Positions 7,242 through 14,989 of a DNA stretch of 64,000 bases are shown one piece after another (positions within the stretch are counted from its first letter, which is position 1; each line of letters opens with the position of its first letter). This stretch comes from a virus. The notes under the pieces were generated by a model that had not been told where the DNA came from, searched no databases, and saw only the letters and a list, made by a program, of their open reading frames with translations. The position numbers were made by a program, and so were the translations under genes. The stretch lies in IMG/VR virus record IMGVR_UViG_3300047491_001293, positions 1 through 64,000 of that record, one strand, 5' to 3'.

Positions 7242-7724
7242 ATGGCGAACATCATTGGTTTTTTTGAGTGGCTTGGTCGCAGGGATGGAGCTCTTCCGCC
7301 CTTGCCTGGTGAGCATCCGATTCCGTCTGGCCATGTGAGGTTGTACCATCAGACCGATCCATCGAATGTGGATTCCATACTTGCGCATGGCTTGGGGAAA
7401 TCGCACTCAAAAGGTGCCAATTTTGATGAGCCATCCGTCATATGGGCTGGCAGGGAGCCGTTCTATGGTGGCGTCTATGGCGATGGTGTCGCAACGGTGG
7501 AGTTTTCGGTTCCGAAGATCCAGTTTGATGCGCCCGACAAGCTCCGTGTTGACACGGTGCCTCCTGAGTCCATCATTGCGGTGCACCTGAACTGGCATGG
7601 GATAGCCCGCCAGTTGATTAGGGACTACCCCGATGATGCCGATTATGTCCGTGGCTTTGCGGACATAGACAACGACCACAGGATGGCGGTCGATGCGTAT
7701 CTGAGGCACATGGGCAAGGCTTGA
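7242..7724 (+). CDS. ADP-ribosyltransferase-like protein with leader (160 aa)
   Basis: Begins MANIIGFFEWLGRR, a variant of the leader. The body starts VRLYHQTDPSNVDSILAHGL (H36), the opening strand and helix of many ADP-ribosyltransferase and KptA-like folds (YHxT...I...GL). It continues SVIWAGREPFYGG and VATVEFSVPKIQF. An acidic residue that could act as the catalytic glutamate is V-E-F or later, but I cannot fix it. NAD-dependent modification of host protein or nucleic acid is inferred. It runs divergently from another leader gene and ends next to the convergent gene at 7725. Confidence 0.7.
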   Translation: MANIIGFFEWLGRRDGALPPLPGEHPIPSGHVRLYHQTDPSNVDSILAHGLGKSHSKGANFDEPSVIWAGREPFYGGVYGDGVATVEFSVPKIQFDAPDKLRVDTVPPESIIAVHLNWHGIARQLIRDYPDDADYVRGFADIDNDHRMAVDAYLRHMGKA

Positions 7725-7997
7725 TTACTTTACTCTTATCACCGAGTCTGTTTCATTTCTCCACTCGTCGCCGACCTCGGCATGTGGTGCCCAGTCCGCC
7801 AGGGTTTTGCCATCATAGTCTGTGTCGTCCGAGAATGAGTTGATGGACAAGAGGTCGCTTAGGCTTCGTTTGGTGGAATAGCCACGGCCTGTCTTGTCCC
7901 TGACCTTGAACATCCTTGAGTTGCCGCTCATCTGGCCAATAACGCTCTCCATCCACTTCTGGTCGCTGATTGGATTCTGGTCTGTGTAGTGTGACAT
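7725..7997 (-). CDS. MSHYT-leader protein 1 (90 aa)
   Basis: Starts MSHYTDQNPISDQKWMESVI, a 23-residue N-terminus shared with the genes at 8032 and 9108. The remaining 65 residues (basic, then acidic) differ from those two. Start fixed by AAGGAG six bases upstream. The conserved head with unrelated tails suggests a targeting or docking signal. No known domain. Confidence 0.75.
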   Translation of the reverse strand: MSHYTDQNPISDQKWMESVIGQMSGNSRMFKVRDKTGRGYSTKRSLSDLLSINSFSDDTDYDGKTLADWAPHAEVGDEWRNETDSVIRVK

Positions 7998-8031
7998 GAT
8001 ATCTCCTTTATGGTTAATCTGGTGTTACTGT

Positions 8032-8427
8032 TTATTCGTAGCCTGGTGGCAGTGGTGGAAGCTGGCCCTTGGGTACGACTGGGTGGTTGTATGGGTTTTC
8101 TGGGTCTTGTTGGCTTTGTTTGGCGCTTGCCGATATCTCTTTATAAAGACCAACAATTTTGCTTCTTGCTTGCGCTGATGTTTTTGGGGCCAGCTTGGCG
8201 AGCATGATGCTGAGCTGGTTCAGGAAGTTCTGCATCCCGGCATGGTCATCTGGCTGGAAGGCATATGCTGTGTAGGCAAGAACCTCCTTCAGCTTGTCAT
8301 GGAACCTCAACTTTGCGTCAAGAATTTCCTCGCCGACACCCTCATTGACCCTTAGGCTTATCTGTCCAAGCAGGCTCTCCATCCACTTATGGTCGCTGAT
8401 CGGCTTCTGGTTTGTGTAGTGTGACAT
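8032..8427 (-). CDS. MSHYT-leader protein 2 (131 aa)
   Basis: Starts MSHYTNQKPISDHKWMESLL then GQISLRVNEG. The body is helical (AKLRFHDKLKEVLAYTAYAF, LSIMLAKLAPKTSAQARSKI) and ends in a Pro-rich tail PPLPPGYE. AAAGGAA binding site; a CTAGATAGG late-type box lies at 8449-8457. Function unknown beyond membership of the shared-leader family. Confidence 0.75.
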   Translation of the reverse strand: MSHYTNQKPISDHKWMESLLGQISLRVNEGVGEEILDAKLRFHDKLKEVLAYTAYAFQPDDHAGMQNFLNQLSIMLAKLAPKTSAQARSKIVGLYKEISASAKQSQQDPENPYNHPVVPKGQLPPLPPGYE

Positions 8428-8448
8428 GCGTTCCTTTCGGTTGTTTAC

Positions 8449-8457
8449 CTATCTAGT
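8449..8457 (-). promoter_or_regulatory. Late-promoter-like box CTAGATAGG
   Basis: On the minus strand, 21 bp before the ATG at 8427. Same TAGATAGG core as at 2341 and 9927. It is probably the promoter of the MSHYT-leader gene at 8032, and perhaps of the one at 7725. Confidence 0.45.
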
Positions 8458-8483
8458 GTGACACTTGATATTTTGGGGGTTTT

Positions 8484-9116
8484 ATGATGTCAGTGGTGGT
8501 GCCATACAGGGGAAGGCCGAGCCACCTCGAGAGTTTCCTTGTGGAGATCCAGGCCAAGGGTGGCGTGCCGCTTGCGGTCATGGTCGTGGAGCAGTACGGG
8601 TCTGGCCTGTTCAACAAGGGCAGGCTGTGCAACATCGGCTTCGACATGACAAGGGGTTCGGCGGACTACTTCTGCTTCCACGATGTTGACATGATGCCGG
8701 TGGATGTTGACTACTCGATGCCGGGCTGCGTGATGCACCTTGCCACCAGGGCGTCGCAGTTCTCGTACAAGATGCCTGGGGCGAACTACTTTGGTGGCGT
8801 GAACCTGTTCAGGCGTTGTGACTTCGAGGCTGTGAACGGCTTCAGCAATGGCTATCTTGGATGGGGATGCGAGGATGATGACCTGCGCAAGCGTGTTCTG
8901 CGGCATGGGCTTGTTGTTGGGTCACGGGAGTGTGTGTTTGAGTGCCTCCCCCATGACAGGACAAGGGACGAGGATGCGTACAGGAGGAACTATGAGAGAC
9001 TGTGTCGTGATTATGACTACTCAGCCGATGGTCTGTCATCGCTACGCTATAAGGTTCTTGAAATTAAAGATATCAATGGGTATGCAAAGCTGGCTCTAGT
9101 TGATGGTTTAGACTGA
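8484..9116 (+). CDS. Beta-1,4-galactosyltransferase-like (GT7) glycosyltransferase
   Basis: GT-A fold of the GT7 type: VVVPYRGRPSHLESFL at the N-terminus, FNKGRLCNIGFD, the metal-binding HDVDMMP (DxD), FGGVNLFRRCDFEAVNGFSN and the acceptor motif GWGCEDDDLRKRV. These are the hallmarks of beta-4-galactosyltransferases and N-acetylgalactosaminyl relatives. It probably moves galactose or a related sugar from UDP-sugar to a virion or host glycan. At 210 aa it is a minimal catalytic domain without a membrane anchor. GGGGG precedes the ATG pair at 8484/8487. Ends overlapping the convergent gene at 9108 by 9 bp. Confidence 0.85.
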   Translation: MMSVVVPYRGRPSHLESFLVEIQAKGGVPLAVMVVEQYGSGLFNKGRLCNIGFDMTRGSADYFCFHDVDMMPVDVDYSMPGCVMHLATRASQFSYKMPGANYFGGVNLFRRCDFEAVNGFSNGYLGWGCEDDDLRKRVLRHGLVVGSRECVFECLPHDRTRDEDAYRRNYERLCRDYDYSADGLSSLRYKVLEIKDINGYAKLALVDGLD

Positions 9117-9491
9117 CTCCAGCTCCTTGAGCATTCGTGTGGCAAGGTCTCTTGGCATCTTCTCAGACAAATCCTTGAGATGGCTCAGCATACCCTCTGG
9201 GTCGCCCTCGCCGTGCCATGGCTGGAACTCTGGGACTTCGCTCTCATCTTGGTAATCAGGATGTTTGTATTCGCCCTTGGCTATTCTTTGAGCCATGGTC
9301 GAGAAGTATTTTTTTGCAATCAATATTATCTTCTCTTCCCTCTTCCAGTTTTTCTCAAGCTCATCTGGCTCATCAGTTTCATCGGAGTGGCTCTCAAGGG
9401 TTGGCCTCTGTGGCTTGCCTCCAATTTGCCTCAAGACGCTGTCCATCCAGGCCTGCTCGCTGATCGGGTTTTGGTCTGTGTAATGTGACAT
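9108..9491 (-). CDS. MSHYT-leader protein 3 (127 aa)
   Basis: Starts MSHYTDQNPISEQAWMDSVL then RQIGGK. It is followed by a charged linker (ESHSDETDEPDELEKNWKRE) and a helical segment (EEKIILIAKKYFSTMAQRIA, HLKDLSEKMPRDLATRMLKE). TAGGAGAG lies before ATG, and a CATATATA box is at 9511-9518 on the minus strand. Function unknown; third member of the second leader family. Confidence 0.75.
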   Translation of the reverse strand: MSHYTDQNPISEQAWMDSVLRQIGGKPQRPTLESHSDETDEPDELEKNWKREEKIILIAKKYFSTMAQRIAKGEYKHPDYQDESEVPEFQPWHGEGDPEGMLSHLKDLSEKMPRDLATRMLKELESV

Positions 9492-9533
9492 GGTCTCTCC
9501 TATTTTTTTTTATATATGGCGCCTATCGGTTTT

Positions 9534-9890
9534 TCACCCCAGTTTCTCACGCCATATCTTGGCGTCCTTCCTGACATCCTGGTTGTACTTGCTCCAGTTC
9601 AGGAGGTGGCCGAAGAGGAAGTGGCAGTTGAGTGTCCTGTTCTGGCAGAGCACAATGAAGTTGGTTTCATCCAGTTCCCTTTCGCCATCTACATGCACGG
9701 GTACGACATGGTGCACGGCCAAATTCTCGGTGCTGCCACAAGCTGCGCAGCATGGGTTTGACTCCAGGAAGGCGTCCCTTTTCTTTCTCCACTTGCCGCT
9801 TCTGACGCAGAAGATTGCCCTCCGCTCCTCGGCTGAGAGCAGACCTACGCCTTGGCCTCCAAAGAGCCAGTTCCAGAATTTCCTGATCAT
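9534..9890 (-). CDS. HNH endonuclease with leader-like N-terminus (118 aa)
   Basis: Contains the HNH finger: CCAACGST (Cys pair), LAVHHVVPVHVDGERELDET, then NFIVLCQNRTLNCHFLFGH, followed by a helical WSKYN...WREKL tail. HNH nucleases cut or nick DNA using a metal held by this finger. The frame extends to 9980, but the ATG at 9890 is preferred: it gives MIRKFWNWLFGG, close to the leader pattern, and lies three bases after CCTAAATAGG. It could be a homing, packaging or injected nuclease. It is divergent from the leader-tagged gene at 9937. Confidence 0.75.
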   Translation of the reverse strand: MIRKFWNWLFGGQGVGLLSAEERRAIFCVRSGKWRKKRDAFLESNPCCAACGSTENLAVHHVVPVHVDGERELDETNFIVLCQNRTLNCHFLFGHLLNWSKYNQDVRKDAKIWREKLG

Positions 9891-9936
9891 GAGCCTATTT
9901 AGGGTCAATGATCGGAGTTTATGGCATAGATAGGTC
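9891..9936. promoter_or_regulatory. 46-bp divergent late-promoter region
   Basis: CCTAAATAGG (9894-9903, palindromic-like) precedes the minus start at 9890, and CATAGATAGG (9925-9934) precedes the plus start at 9937 by two bases. Neither gene has a Shine-Dalgarno site. Confidence 0.5.
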
Positions 9937-11076
9937 ATGAGATTCAAAGATTGGATGATATCCGAGAGCTCCAAGGGCATAGTGTCACTGGCCTACCCGG
10001 CGGTTGTCGCAAAGATATTCAACCGCAACCTTGGCAAGCATGCGCAGCTGATGGCGAAGTGGTACCGTGACTACATGTGGCCGAAAGATGAGTTCCCAAG
10101 GAACTGGTGGCACCAGGCTCACTGGTCAGCAAGGGGCAACATCACCATATCTGACTACACGGACCTATACGATGCCGCAACCGACGAGGCATCCTACAAC
10201 AAAATGCTTCGGCAACTGGGGATTGAGTTGGATGGAGGCAGTGAGTTCAACAGCGAGGAAAAGCGCAAGAGAATAGAGATGCTGATCGAGCATGACATCA
10301 TGGGCAGCTCGTTCTTCAACAACAGCCTTGTGCGCAAGATACTATCCGGCGAGATCCGTGACCTGTCGCCATACAAGAACCTTCGCTTTGGCGATGCCCA
10401 GATGAGCCTTGAGAAGAAGATGATGTTCTCCGGCATGAAAACGGTCAAGTCGTACGAGGATGGATACAAGTGGATTGATGTTGGGTCGAAGTGCAGTTAC
10501 ATTGGCAGGGAGATGAGGAACTGCGGCAGGGCCCTCTCAGTCTACGGCGACCAAGACAAGACAATACTTGTGCTTTTCGACGGCAATGAAAAGCCGCACA
10601 TACTGGTCACATATCTCCCCAACGACAGGGTCATAACCGCAGACGAGGGTGTTGGGAGCTCTGAGCCCAAGGAGAAGTACCATGGCTACATACTTGACCT
10701 CGCCAGCCACCTCGGCGCAGAGTATGACATCCACCACGCAAAGTCCAATACCTTGAGGGGCAAGTACCTGCTGTCACGCCTTGGGGCGAATTTTGAGAAG
10801 CTGCCAATCGAGGACACATTTTATGTGTACCATGTTTTTGAGGTTGGTGGCCGCAAGTTTTACACGAACGGATATACTGTCGTGCCCGCCGAGGATGTCG
10901 ACAGGGTTGGGGCAGCCATTGGCGATGGCAGCCTCGTTCTGTCTGGCGTGAAGAAAGGGCGGATTCCACTCAATGAACTGATAAAGCTGGTCATGTCACG
11001 GGCTCACGCCAGAAACCTTGAGGATTTTGGGGTAAGGTACCAATCGCTTGAATCCATGCCAAGGGCTGGGGCTTAG
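9937..11076 (+). CDS. Leader-tagged 379-aa protein with PcfJ-like motif
   Basis: Starts MRFKDWMISESSKGIVSLA. N-terminal half is helical. The central part, GSKCSYIGREMRNCGRALSV (about residues 188-207), then ILVLFDGNEKPHILVTYLPN and IDLASHLGAEYDIHHAKSNT-like strands, recalls the C-x(6-8)-EM-NC core of PcfJ-like proteins; I rate that as weak. The C-terminus is alpha/beta and unassigned. Leader plus near-leaderless promoter suggest a packaged late protein. Confidence 0.7.
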   Translation: MRFKDWMISESSKGIVSLAYPAVVAKIFNRNLGKHAQLMAKWYRDYMWPKDEFPRNWWHQAHWSARGNITISDYTDLYDAATDEASYNKMLRQLGIELDGGSEFNSEEKRKRIEMLIEHDIMGSSFFNNSLVRKILSGEIRDLSPYKNLRFGDAQMSLEKKMMFSGMKTVKSYEDGYKWIDVGSKCSYIGREMRNCGRALSVYGDQDKTILVLFDGNEKPHILVTYLPNDRVITADEGVGSSEPKEKYHGYILDLASHLGAEYDIHHAKSNTLRGKYLLSRLGANFEKLPIEDTFYVYHVFEVGGRKFYTNGYTVVPAEDVDRVGAAIGDGSLVLSGVKKGRIPLNELIKLVMSRAHARNLEDFGVRYQSLESMPRAGA

Positions 11077-11077
11077 A

Positions 11078-11317
11078 TCACTTGAAACCTGCCAGCCCGG
11101 CCTTTATGAGCCCGCCAGCAATGATTAGACCAAGCCCCAGTGGCGCAGACAGCAATCCCCACAGCATGCCAATGGCGGCTGCGCCGCTCCTGTCGCCTCC
11201 AAATAAGGCGATGACCAGAAGTTCATCTGGAACGATCATGAACGGCAGTATCCATAGGATGAGGAAAGCCCCAGAGATGACAAGGATGTTTGCCAGTATG
11301 TTGAGTGCCCTCCTCAT
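11078..11317 (-). CDS. Small membrane protein, two to three helices (79 aa)
   Basis: Starts MRRALNILANILVISGAFLI, followed by LWILPFMIVPDELLVIALF and a second hydrophobic stretch (AAIGMLWGLLSAPLGLGLII). The ATG overlaps the stop of the methyltransferase upstream (ATGA), so it is translationally coupled to that operon. The longer frame from 11413 is not needed. Function unknown. Confidence 0.65.
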   Translation of the reverse strand: MRRALNILANILVISGAFLILWILPFMIVPDELLVIALFGGDRSGAAAIGMLWGLLSAPLGLGLIIAGGLIKAGLAGFK

Positions 11318-12267
11318 GGCCTGCACTCCATCTGTATCCTCTGTGCGATCCATCGCATGACTGGGACGGCCATTGAGTTGCCGAGTGCCTTGTACCTTGG
11401 GCCATCTGGGCATTTATCCGCCGGCCTTTTCCTGTAGCTTATGCGTGTGTAATCATCAGGGAACCCCTGGAGCCGCTCATACTCGACTGGGGTCATCTTG
11501 CGCACCACCATTGGGAGTGAGCTGTCTGATGGCACGCCGACCACGGTGCACCTGCCATCGCTGAGATCCTGGTTGCCAACGCCCTTGTAGTCCCTTGCCA
11601 TGAGGCAGCCTGCTATTTGCTTTCCGTTGGGTGGCACCCACTTGATGTCTGCTGGCGCAGCGCCGTCAGGAGTGGCTCCTGTATCTGTATGTTTCGCTTT
11701 GCCGCTCTGTCCAGCATCCCCCGGCACGCCTTCTGGCTCAAGTAGTATCTTGCAAGGTGACTTCCAGTCTCCAAGGCATCCGAGAGCAAAGACTCTTCTG
11801 CGCCGCTGGGGAACTCCGAAACCGGAAGCATCCAGCACTCTGTAGGCGACACCATACCCGAGCTGAGCCAGCGACCAGAGGAGGGTTCCAAAATCCCGTC
11901 CTCCACTGCTGGAAAGGGCACCTGGCACATTTTCCCAGAGGACATATCTTGGCCGTTCCCTGGAAACGACCTCAAGAAATCTGAGCATGAGTCCGCCCCT
12001 TGGGTCTGACAGCCCTCTCCTGAGGCCTGCGACTGAAAAAGCCTGACAGGGGGTTCCTGCGACGATGAGGTCTGGCTTGATTGATGGCCATTTTCCGTGT
12101 TCATTGAGGTCTCCTAGGTTTGGCACTGCTGGGTGCCTTTGGGAAAGAAGTTGACAGCAGAATGGGTCAACCTCGGCAACGGCTGCTGTCTCCCAGCCAA
12201 GCGGGTTCCATGCGACGCTTGCGGCCTCGATGCCAGAGCACAAAGATAGGAATCTCATCGCAAGCAT
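11314..12267 (-). CDS. C5 cytosine DNA methyltransferase, tandem copy 1
   Basis: Complete Dcm-type enzyme (317 aa): motif I FLSLCSGIEAAS, motif IV GTPCQAFSVAG (catalytic C74), motif VI WENVPG, motif VIII QRRRRVFALG and motifs IX-X ERLQGFPDDYTR and GNSMAVPVM. Transfers methyl from SAM to cytosine C5, probably shielding phage DNA from restriction. The target-recognition region (about 175-255) differs from copies 2 and 3, while the rest is nearly identical. Last of three tandem genes; overlaps copy 2 by 13 bp. Start is 12267 or the MRF at 12258. Confidence 0.93.
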   Translation of the reverse strand: MLAMRFLSLCSGIEAASVAWNPLGWETAAVAEVDPFCCQLLSQRHPAVPNLGDLNEHGKWPSIKPDLIVAGTPCQAFSVAGLRRGLSDPRGGLMLRFLEVVSRERPRYVLWENVPGALSSSGGRDFGTLLWSLAQLGYGVAYRVLDASGFGVPQRRRRVFALGCLGDWKSPCKILLEPEGVPGDAGQSGKAKHTDTGATPDGAAPADIKWVPPNGKQIAGCLMARDYKGVGNQDLSDGRCTVVGVPSDSSLPMVVRKMTPVEYERLQGFPDDYTRISYRKRPADKCPDGPRYKALGNSMAVPVMRWIAQRIQMECRP

Positions 12268-13199
12268 CCTCCCTCAAACATGTTGATCCTGTGGGCGATC
12301 CAGTGCATGACCGGCACAGCCATTGAGTTGCCGAGCGCCCTATAGCGAACACCATGAGGGCAGGATTCTGGTGGCCTGCCACGGTAGCTTATCTGTGTGT
12401 AATTGTCTGGCAGCCCCATGAGCCTCTCGCATTCCACTGGTGTGAGCTTTCGTATTGGCCTTGTGGATATGATTGGCTTGTCGCAATTCCTCGTGAGTGA
12501 AGGGCATAGTTCATAGGAGTACTCGGAATTAGCCTGTCCAGTGGCCCGGCATATCAGACCTTTCTTCTTGGTCTTGCGACCTCGAGAAGGGCCTCCTCCA
12601 TTGGCTTTGGTATCCTCTTCCCATGCCTCCCTGCTCGGTTTAAAATCCCCATACATCCCCTCTGGCTCAAGTAGTATTTTTGAGGAATGTCGCCAGTCTC
12701 CAGAATGTCTGAGAGATACACCAAGGACAAAAACCCTCCTCCTTCGCTGGGCCACTCCGAGCCACTGAGAGTCCAACACTCTGTAGGTGACACTATACCC
12801 GAGTTGAGCCAGCGACCAGAGGAGGGTTCCAAAATCCCGTCCTCGGTTAGAGGAAAGAACACCTGGAACATTCTCCCAGAGGACATATCTTGGCCGTTCC
12901 CTGGAAACGACCTCAAGAAATCTGAGCATGAGGCCTCCCCTTGGGTCGGAGAGACCATTCCTGAGCCCTGCGACTGAAAAGGCTTGACAAGGGGTTCCTG
13001 CAACGATGAGGTCTGGCTTGAGTTTCGGCCATTTTTTTTGGCCATTGATGTCTCCTAGGTTTTTTACTGTTGGGTACCTCTGCTCCAGTAGTGCGTTGCA
13101 GAATGGGTCAACCTCGGCAACGGCTGCTGTCTCCCAGCCAAGCGGGTTCCATGCGACGCTTGCAGCCTCGATGCCAGAGCATAGTGATAGGAATATCAT
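12255..13199 (-). CDS. C5 cytosine DNA methyltransferase, tandem copy 2
   Basis: 314 aa with the full motif set: FLSLCSGIEAAS, GTPCQAFSVAG, WENVPG, QRRRRVFVLG and GNSMAVPVM. Its recognition region (SLRHSGDWRHSSKI ... GLICRATGQANSEYSYELCP) is clearly different from copies 1 and 3, implying another target sequence. The start MIFLSLCSG begins one base after the stop of copy 3. Long stretches are identical at DNA level to copy 1 (around 12880-12935 vs 11940-11990) or to copy 3 (around 12800-12850 vs 13758-13810), a gene-conversion mosaic. Confidence 0.93.
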   Translation of the reverse strand: MIFLSLCSGIEAASVAWNPLGWETAAVAEVDPFCNALLEQRYPTVKNLGDINGQKKWPKLKPDLIVAGTPCQAFSVAGLRNGLSDPRGGLMLRFLEVVSRERPRYVLWENVPGVLSSNRGRDFGTLLWSLAQLGYSVTYRVLDSQWLGVAQRRRRVFVLGVSLRHSGDWRHSSKILLEPEGMYGDFKPSREAWEEDTKANGGGPSRGRKTKKKGLICRATGQANSEYSYELCPSLTRNCDKPIISTRPIRKLTPVECERLMGLPDNYTQISYRGRPPESCPHGVRYRALGNSMAVPVMHWIAHRINMFEGGCLR

Positions 13200-13200
13200 G

Positions 13201-14166
13201 CTAGATGCTTCCCTCCTCCAGCATCTGTATCCTCTGTGCGATCCAGCGCATGACCGGCACAGCCATTGAGTTGCCGAGAGCCTTGTATCTTGGACCCTCT
13301 GGGCACCTTTCGGATGGCTTCTTCCTGTAGCTTATGCGTGTGTAATCATCAGGGAACCCCTGGAGCCTTTCGCAGTCTATTGGGGTAAGCCTTCGCACGG
13401 CAAGGTTTGATATGTCAATTGAACCGATGGATTTGTCGGAGCTGCCGAGGTGTCCCCTTGGCACAAGTTCTCCATTTGTGAGGCATGGCACAACATGCCC
13501 ATTTGCCATTGTCTGGTGGGTCAGCTTTTGTCCGCCACATTCCGAGTCGAGACATCCTGCAATATCTGGAACAAGGCCGGCGGGAGCTGCCGTGCTCTTT
13601 TTTCCGACCTTCTCAGTATCCCCTGGCATGCCTTCTGGCTCAAAAAGTACTTTGCAAGGTGACTTCCAGTCTCCAAGGCATCCGAGAGCAAAGACTCTTC
13701 TGCGTCGCTGGGGAACTCCGAAGCCTGCAGCGTCAAGCACTCTGTAGGCGACACCATACCCGAGTTGAGCCAGCGACCAGAGGAGGGTTCCAAAATCCCG
13801 TCCTCGGTTAGAGGTAAGGACACCTGCGACATTCTCCCAGAGGACATATCTTGGTCGCTCCCTAGAAATGACCTCAAGAAATCTGAGCATGAGTCCGCCC
13901 CTTGGGTCGGACAGTCCCCTCCTGAGCCCTGCGACTGAAAAGGCTTGACAGGGGGTTCCTGCGACGATGAGGTCTGGCTTGAGTTTCGGCCATTTTTCGT
14001 GCTCATTTAAGTTTCCTAGGTTCTGTGCGCCTGGGTGTCTTTGGGAAAGAAGTTCACAGCAAAATGGCTCGATCTCGGATACTGCGGTCGTCTCCCAGCC
14101 GAGTGGATTCCATGCGACACTTGCAGCCTCGATGCCAGAGCACAAAGATAGGAATCTCATTTTCAT
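13201..14166 (-). CDS. C5 cytosine DNA methyltransferase, tandem copy 3 (first in operon)
   Basis: 321 aa with motifs FLSLCSGIEAAS, GTPCQAFSVAG, WENVAG, QRRRRVFALG, ERLQGFPDDYTR and GNSMAVPVM. Its recognition region (KKSTAAPAGLVPDIAGCLDS ... VVPCLTNGELVPRGHLGSSD) is unique. It leads the tandem; start MKM at 14166 or MRF at 14160. No strong binding site is visible. The C-terminus is closer to copy 1 (same FPDDYTRISYRKKP block) than to copy 2. Confidence 0.93.
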   Translation of the reverse strand: MKMRFLSLCSGIEAASVAWNPLGWETTAVSEIEPFCCELLSQRHPGAQNLGNLNEHEKWPKLKPDLIVAGTPCQAFSVAGLRRGLSDPRGGLMLRFLEVISRERPRYVLWENVAGVLTSNRGRDFGTLLWSLAQLGYGVAYRVLDAAGFGVPQRRRRVFALGCLGDWKSPCKVLFEPEGMPGDTEKVGKKSTAAPAGLVPDIAGCLDSECGGQKLTHQTMANGHVVPCLTNGELVPRGHLGSSDKSIGSIDISNLAVRRLTPIDCERLQGFPDDYTRISYRKKPSERCPEGPRYKALGNSMAVPVMRWIAQRIQMLEEGSI

Positions 14167-14300
14167 CTAAGTTATTTGAGTGCCATTTTTCAAAAAAACA
14201 TTGATTGACCACAAGTGATAGAAACTTTTAACATGGTTTTCAAGCCATTGTCAAGTGATGATAATTTCACAAAATTTCTTTGTGGTACAAAAAAATAAGC

Positions 14301-14700
14301 ATGACATTTGAAAAATTCAATGAATCATTGGATGGCACAAATTTTATATGCCGACAGAGTATGTGTTTCCAGATTGCAGTTTTGATTTGCAAATAGTGAA
14401 AGATGAGAACCCAATCAGTGAAATGGAGTTTGTCTTGAATATCATCTATATTTCCTTATTCCAATTGTCAGAAAAAAATTCAAAATTTAAAGCTGAAAAA
14501 GAAAAAGGTTTATTCATTATCAGTGACCTTACATATGCGTAAGAAGACCAATAACTTTTAGTGCCATAACTATACATATTCAGTGACCAACATTCGGCTC
14601 TAGAAAAACTGTTTGTTTTAAGGATCATGATATTGTCCAACATAATGACCTATGAAAAATCATATTGCCCCATCTATACTAAAAAACAAAAAAACGAGTG
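14301..14700 (+). pseudogene. Decayed leader-tagged gene relic A
   Basis: ATG at 14301 reads MTFEKFNESLDGTNF, a leader-type start, then runs into a stop after 31 codons. A frame shift near 14346 would continue into MPTEYVFPDCSFDLQIV... (to 14542). Another shifted frame at about 14580-14700 reads SDQHSALEKLFVLRIMILS, which resembles LDQHSMFELLFAFVII in relic B. AT-rich, with stops in all frames. It is either a true relic or unusually error-prone sequence. Confidence 0.4.
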
Positions 14701-14989
14701 ACTTTAAGGTCATGGCTTAGTCCAACATTTACATTTCTTGCTATGTGCAGTAAACAGCAGAGACTTCCTGGCATTCTGCCATTTGGAGAATGAAAACCAT
14801 CTTTCAAAAAGTCTCACTCCTGATTTGCTTATTTTCAAAATCATACATTCAACTCCAACACTTGCATCTATAACCATTTTTCAAGTTAGATGAATTCCAA
14901 GACAACAATGCGCCATTCCAGCAGTGTGAAAATGAATAAGACCTAGAGAATGAGCCAAAGATGGCAACATCATGATAGAGAACTTTCAT

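Noticed and set aside
11613-13045. Minus-strand 161-163-codon frames inside the methyltransferase triplet
   Set aside because: They recur in each copy only because the copies are similar; composition is Ser-rich and they lie fully inside strong methyltransferase genes.
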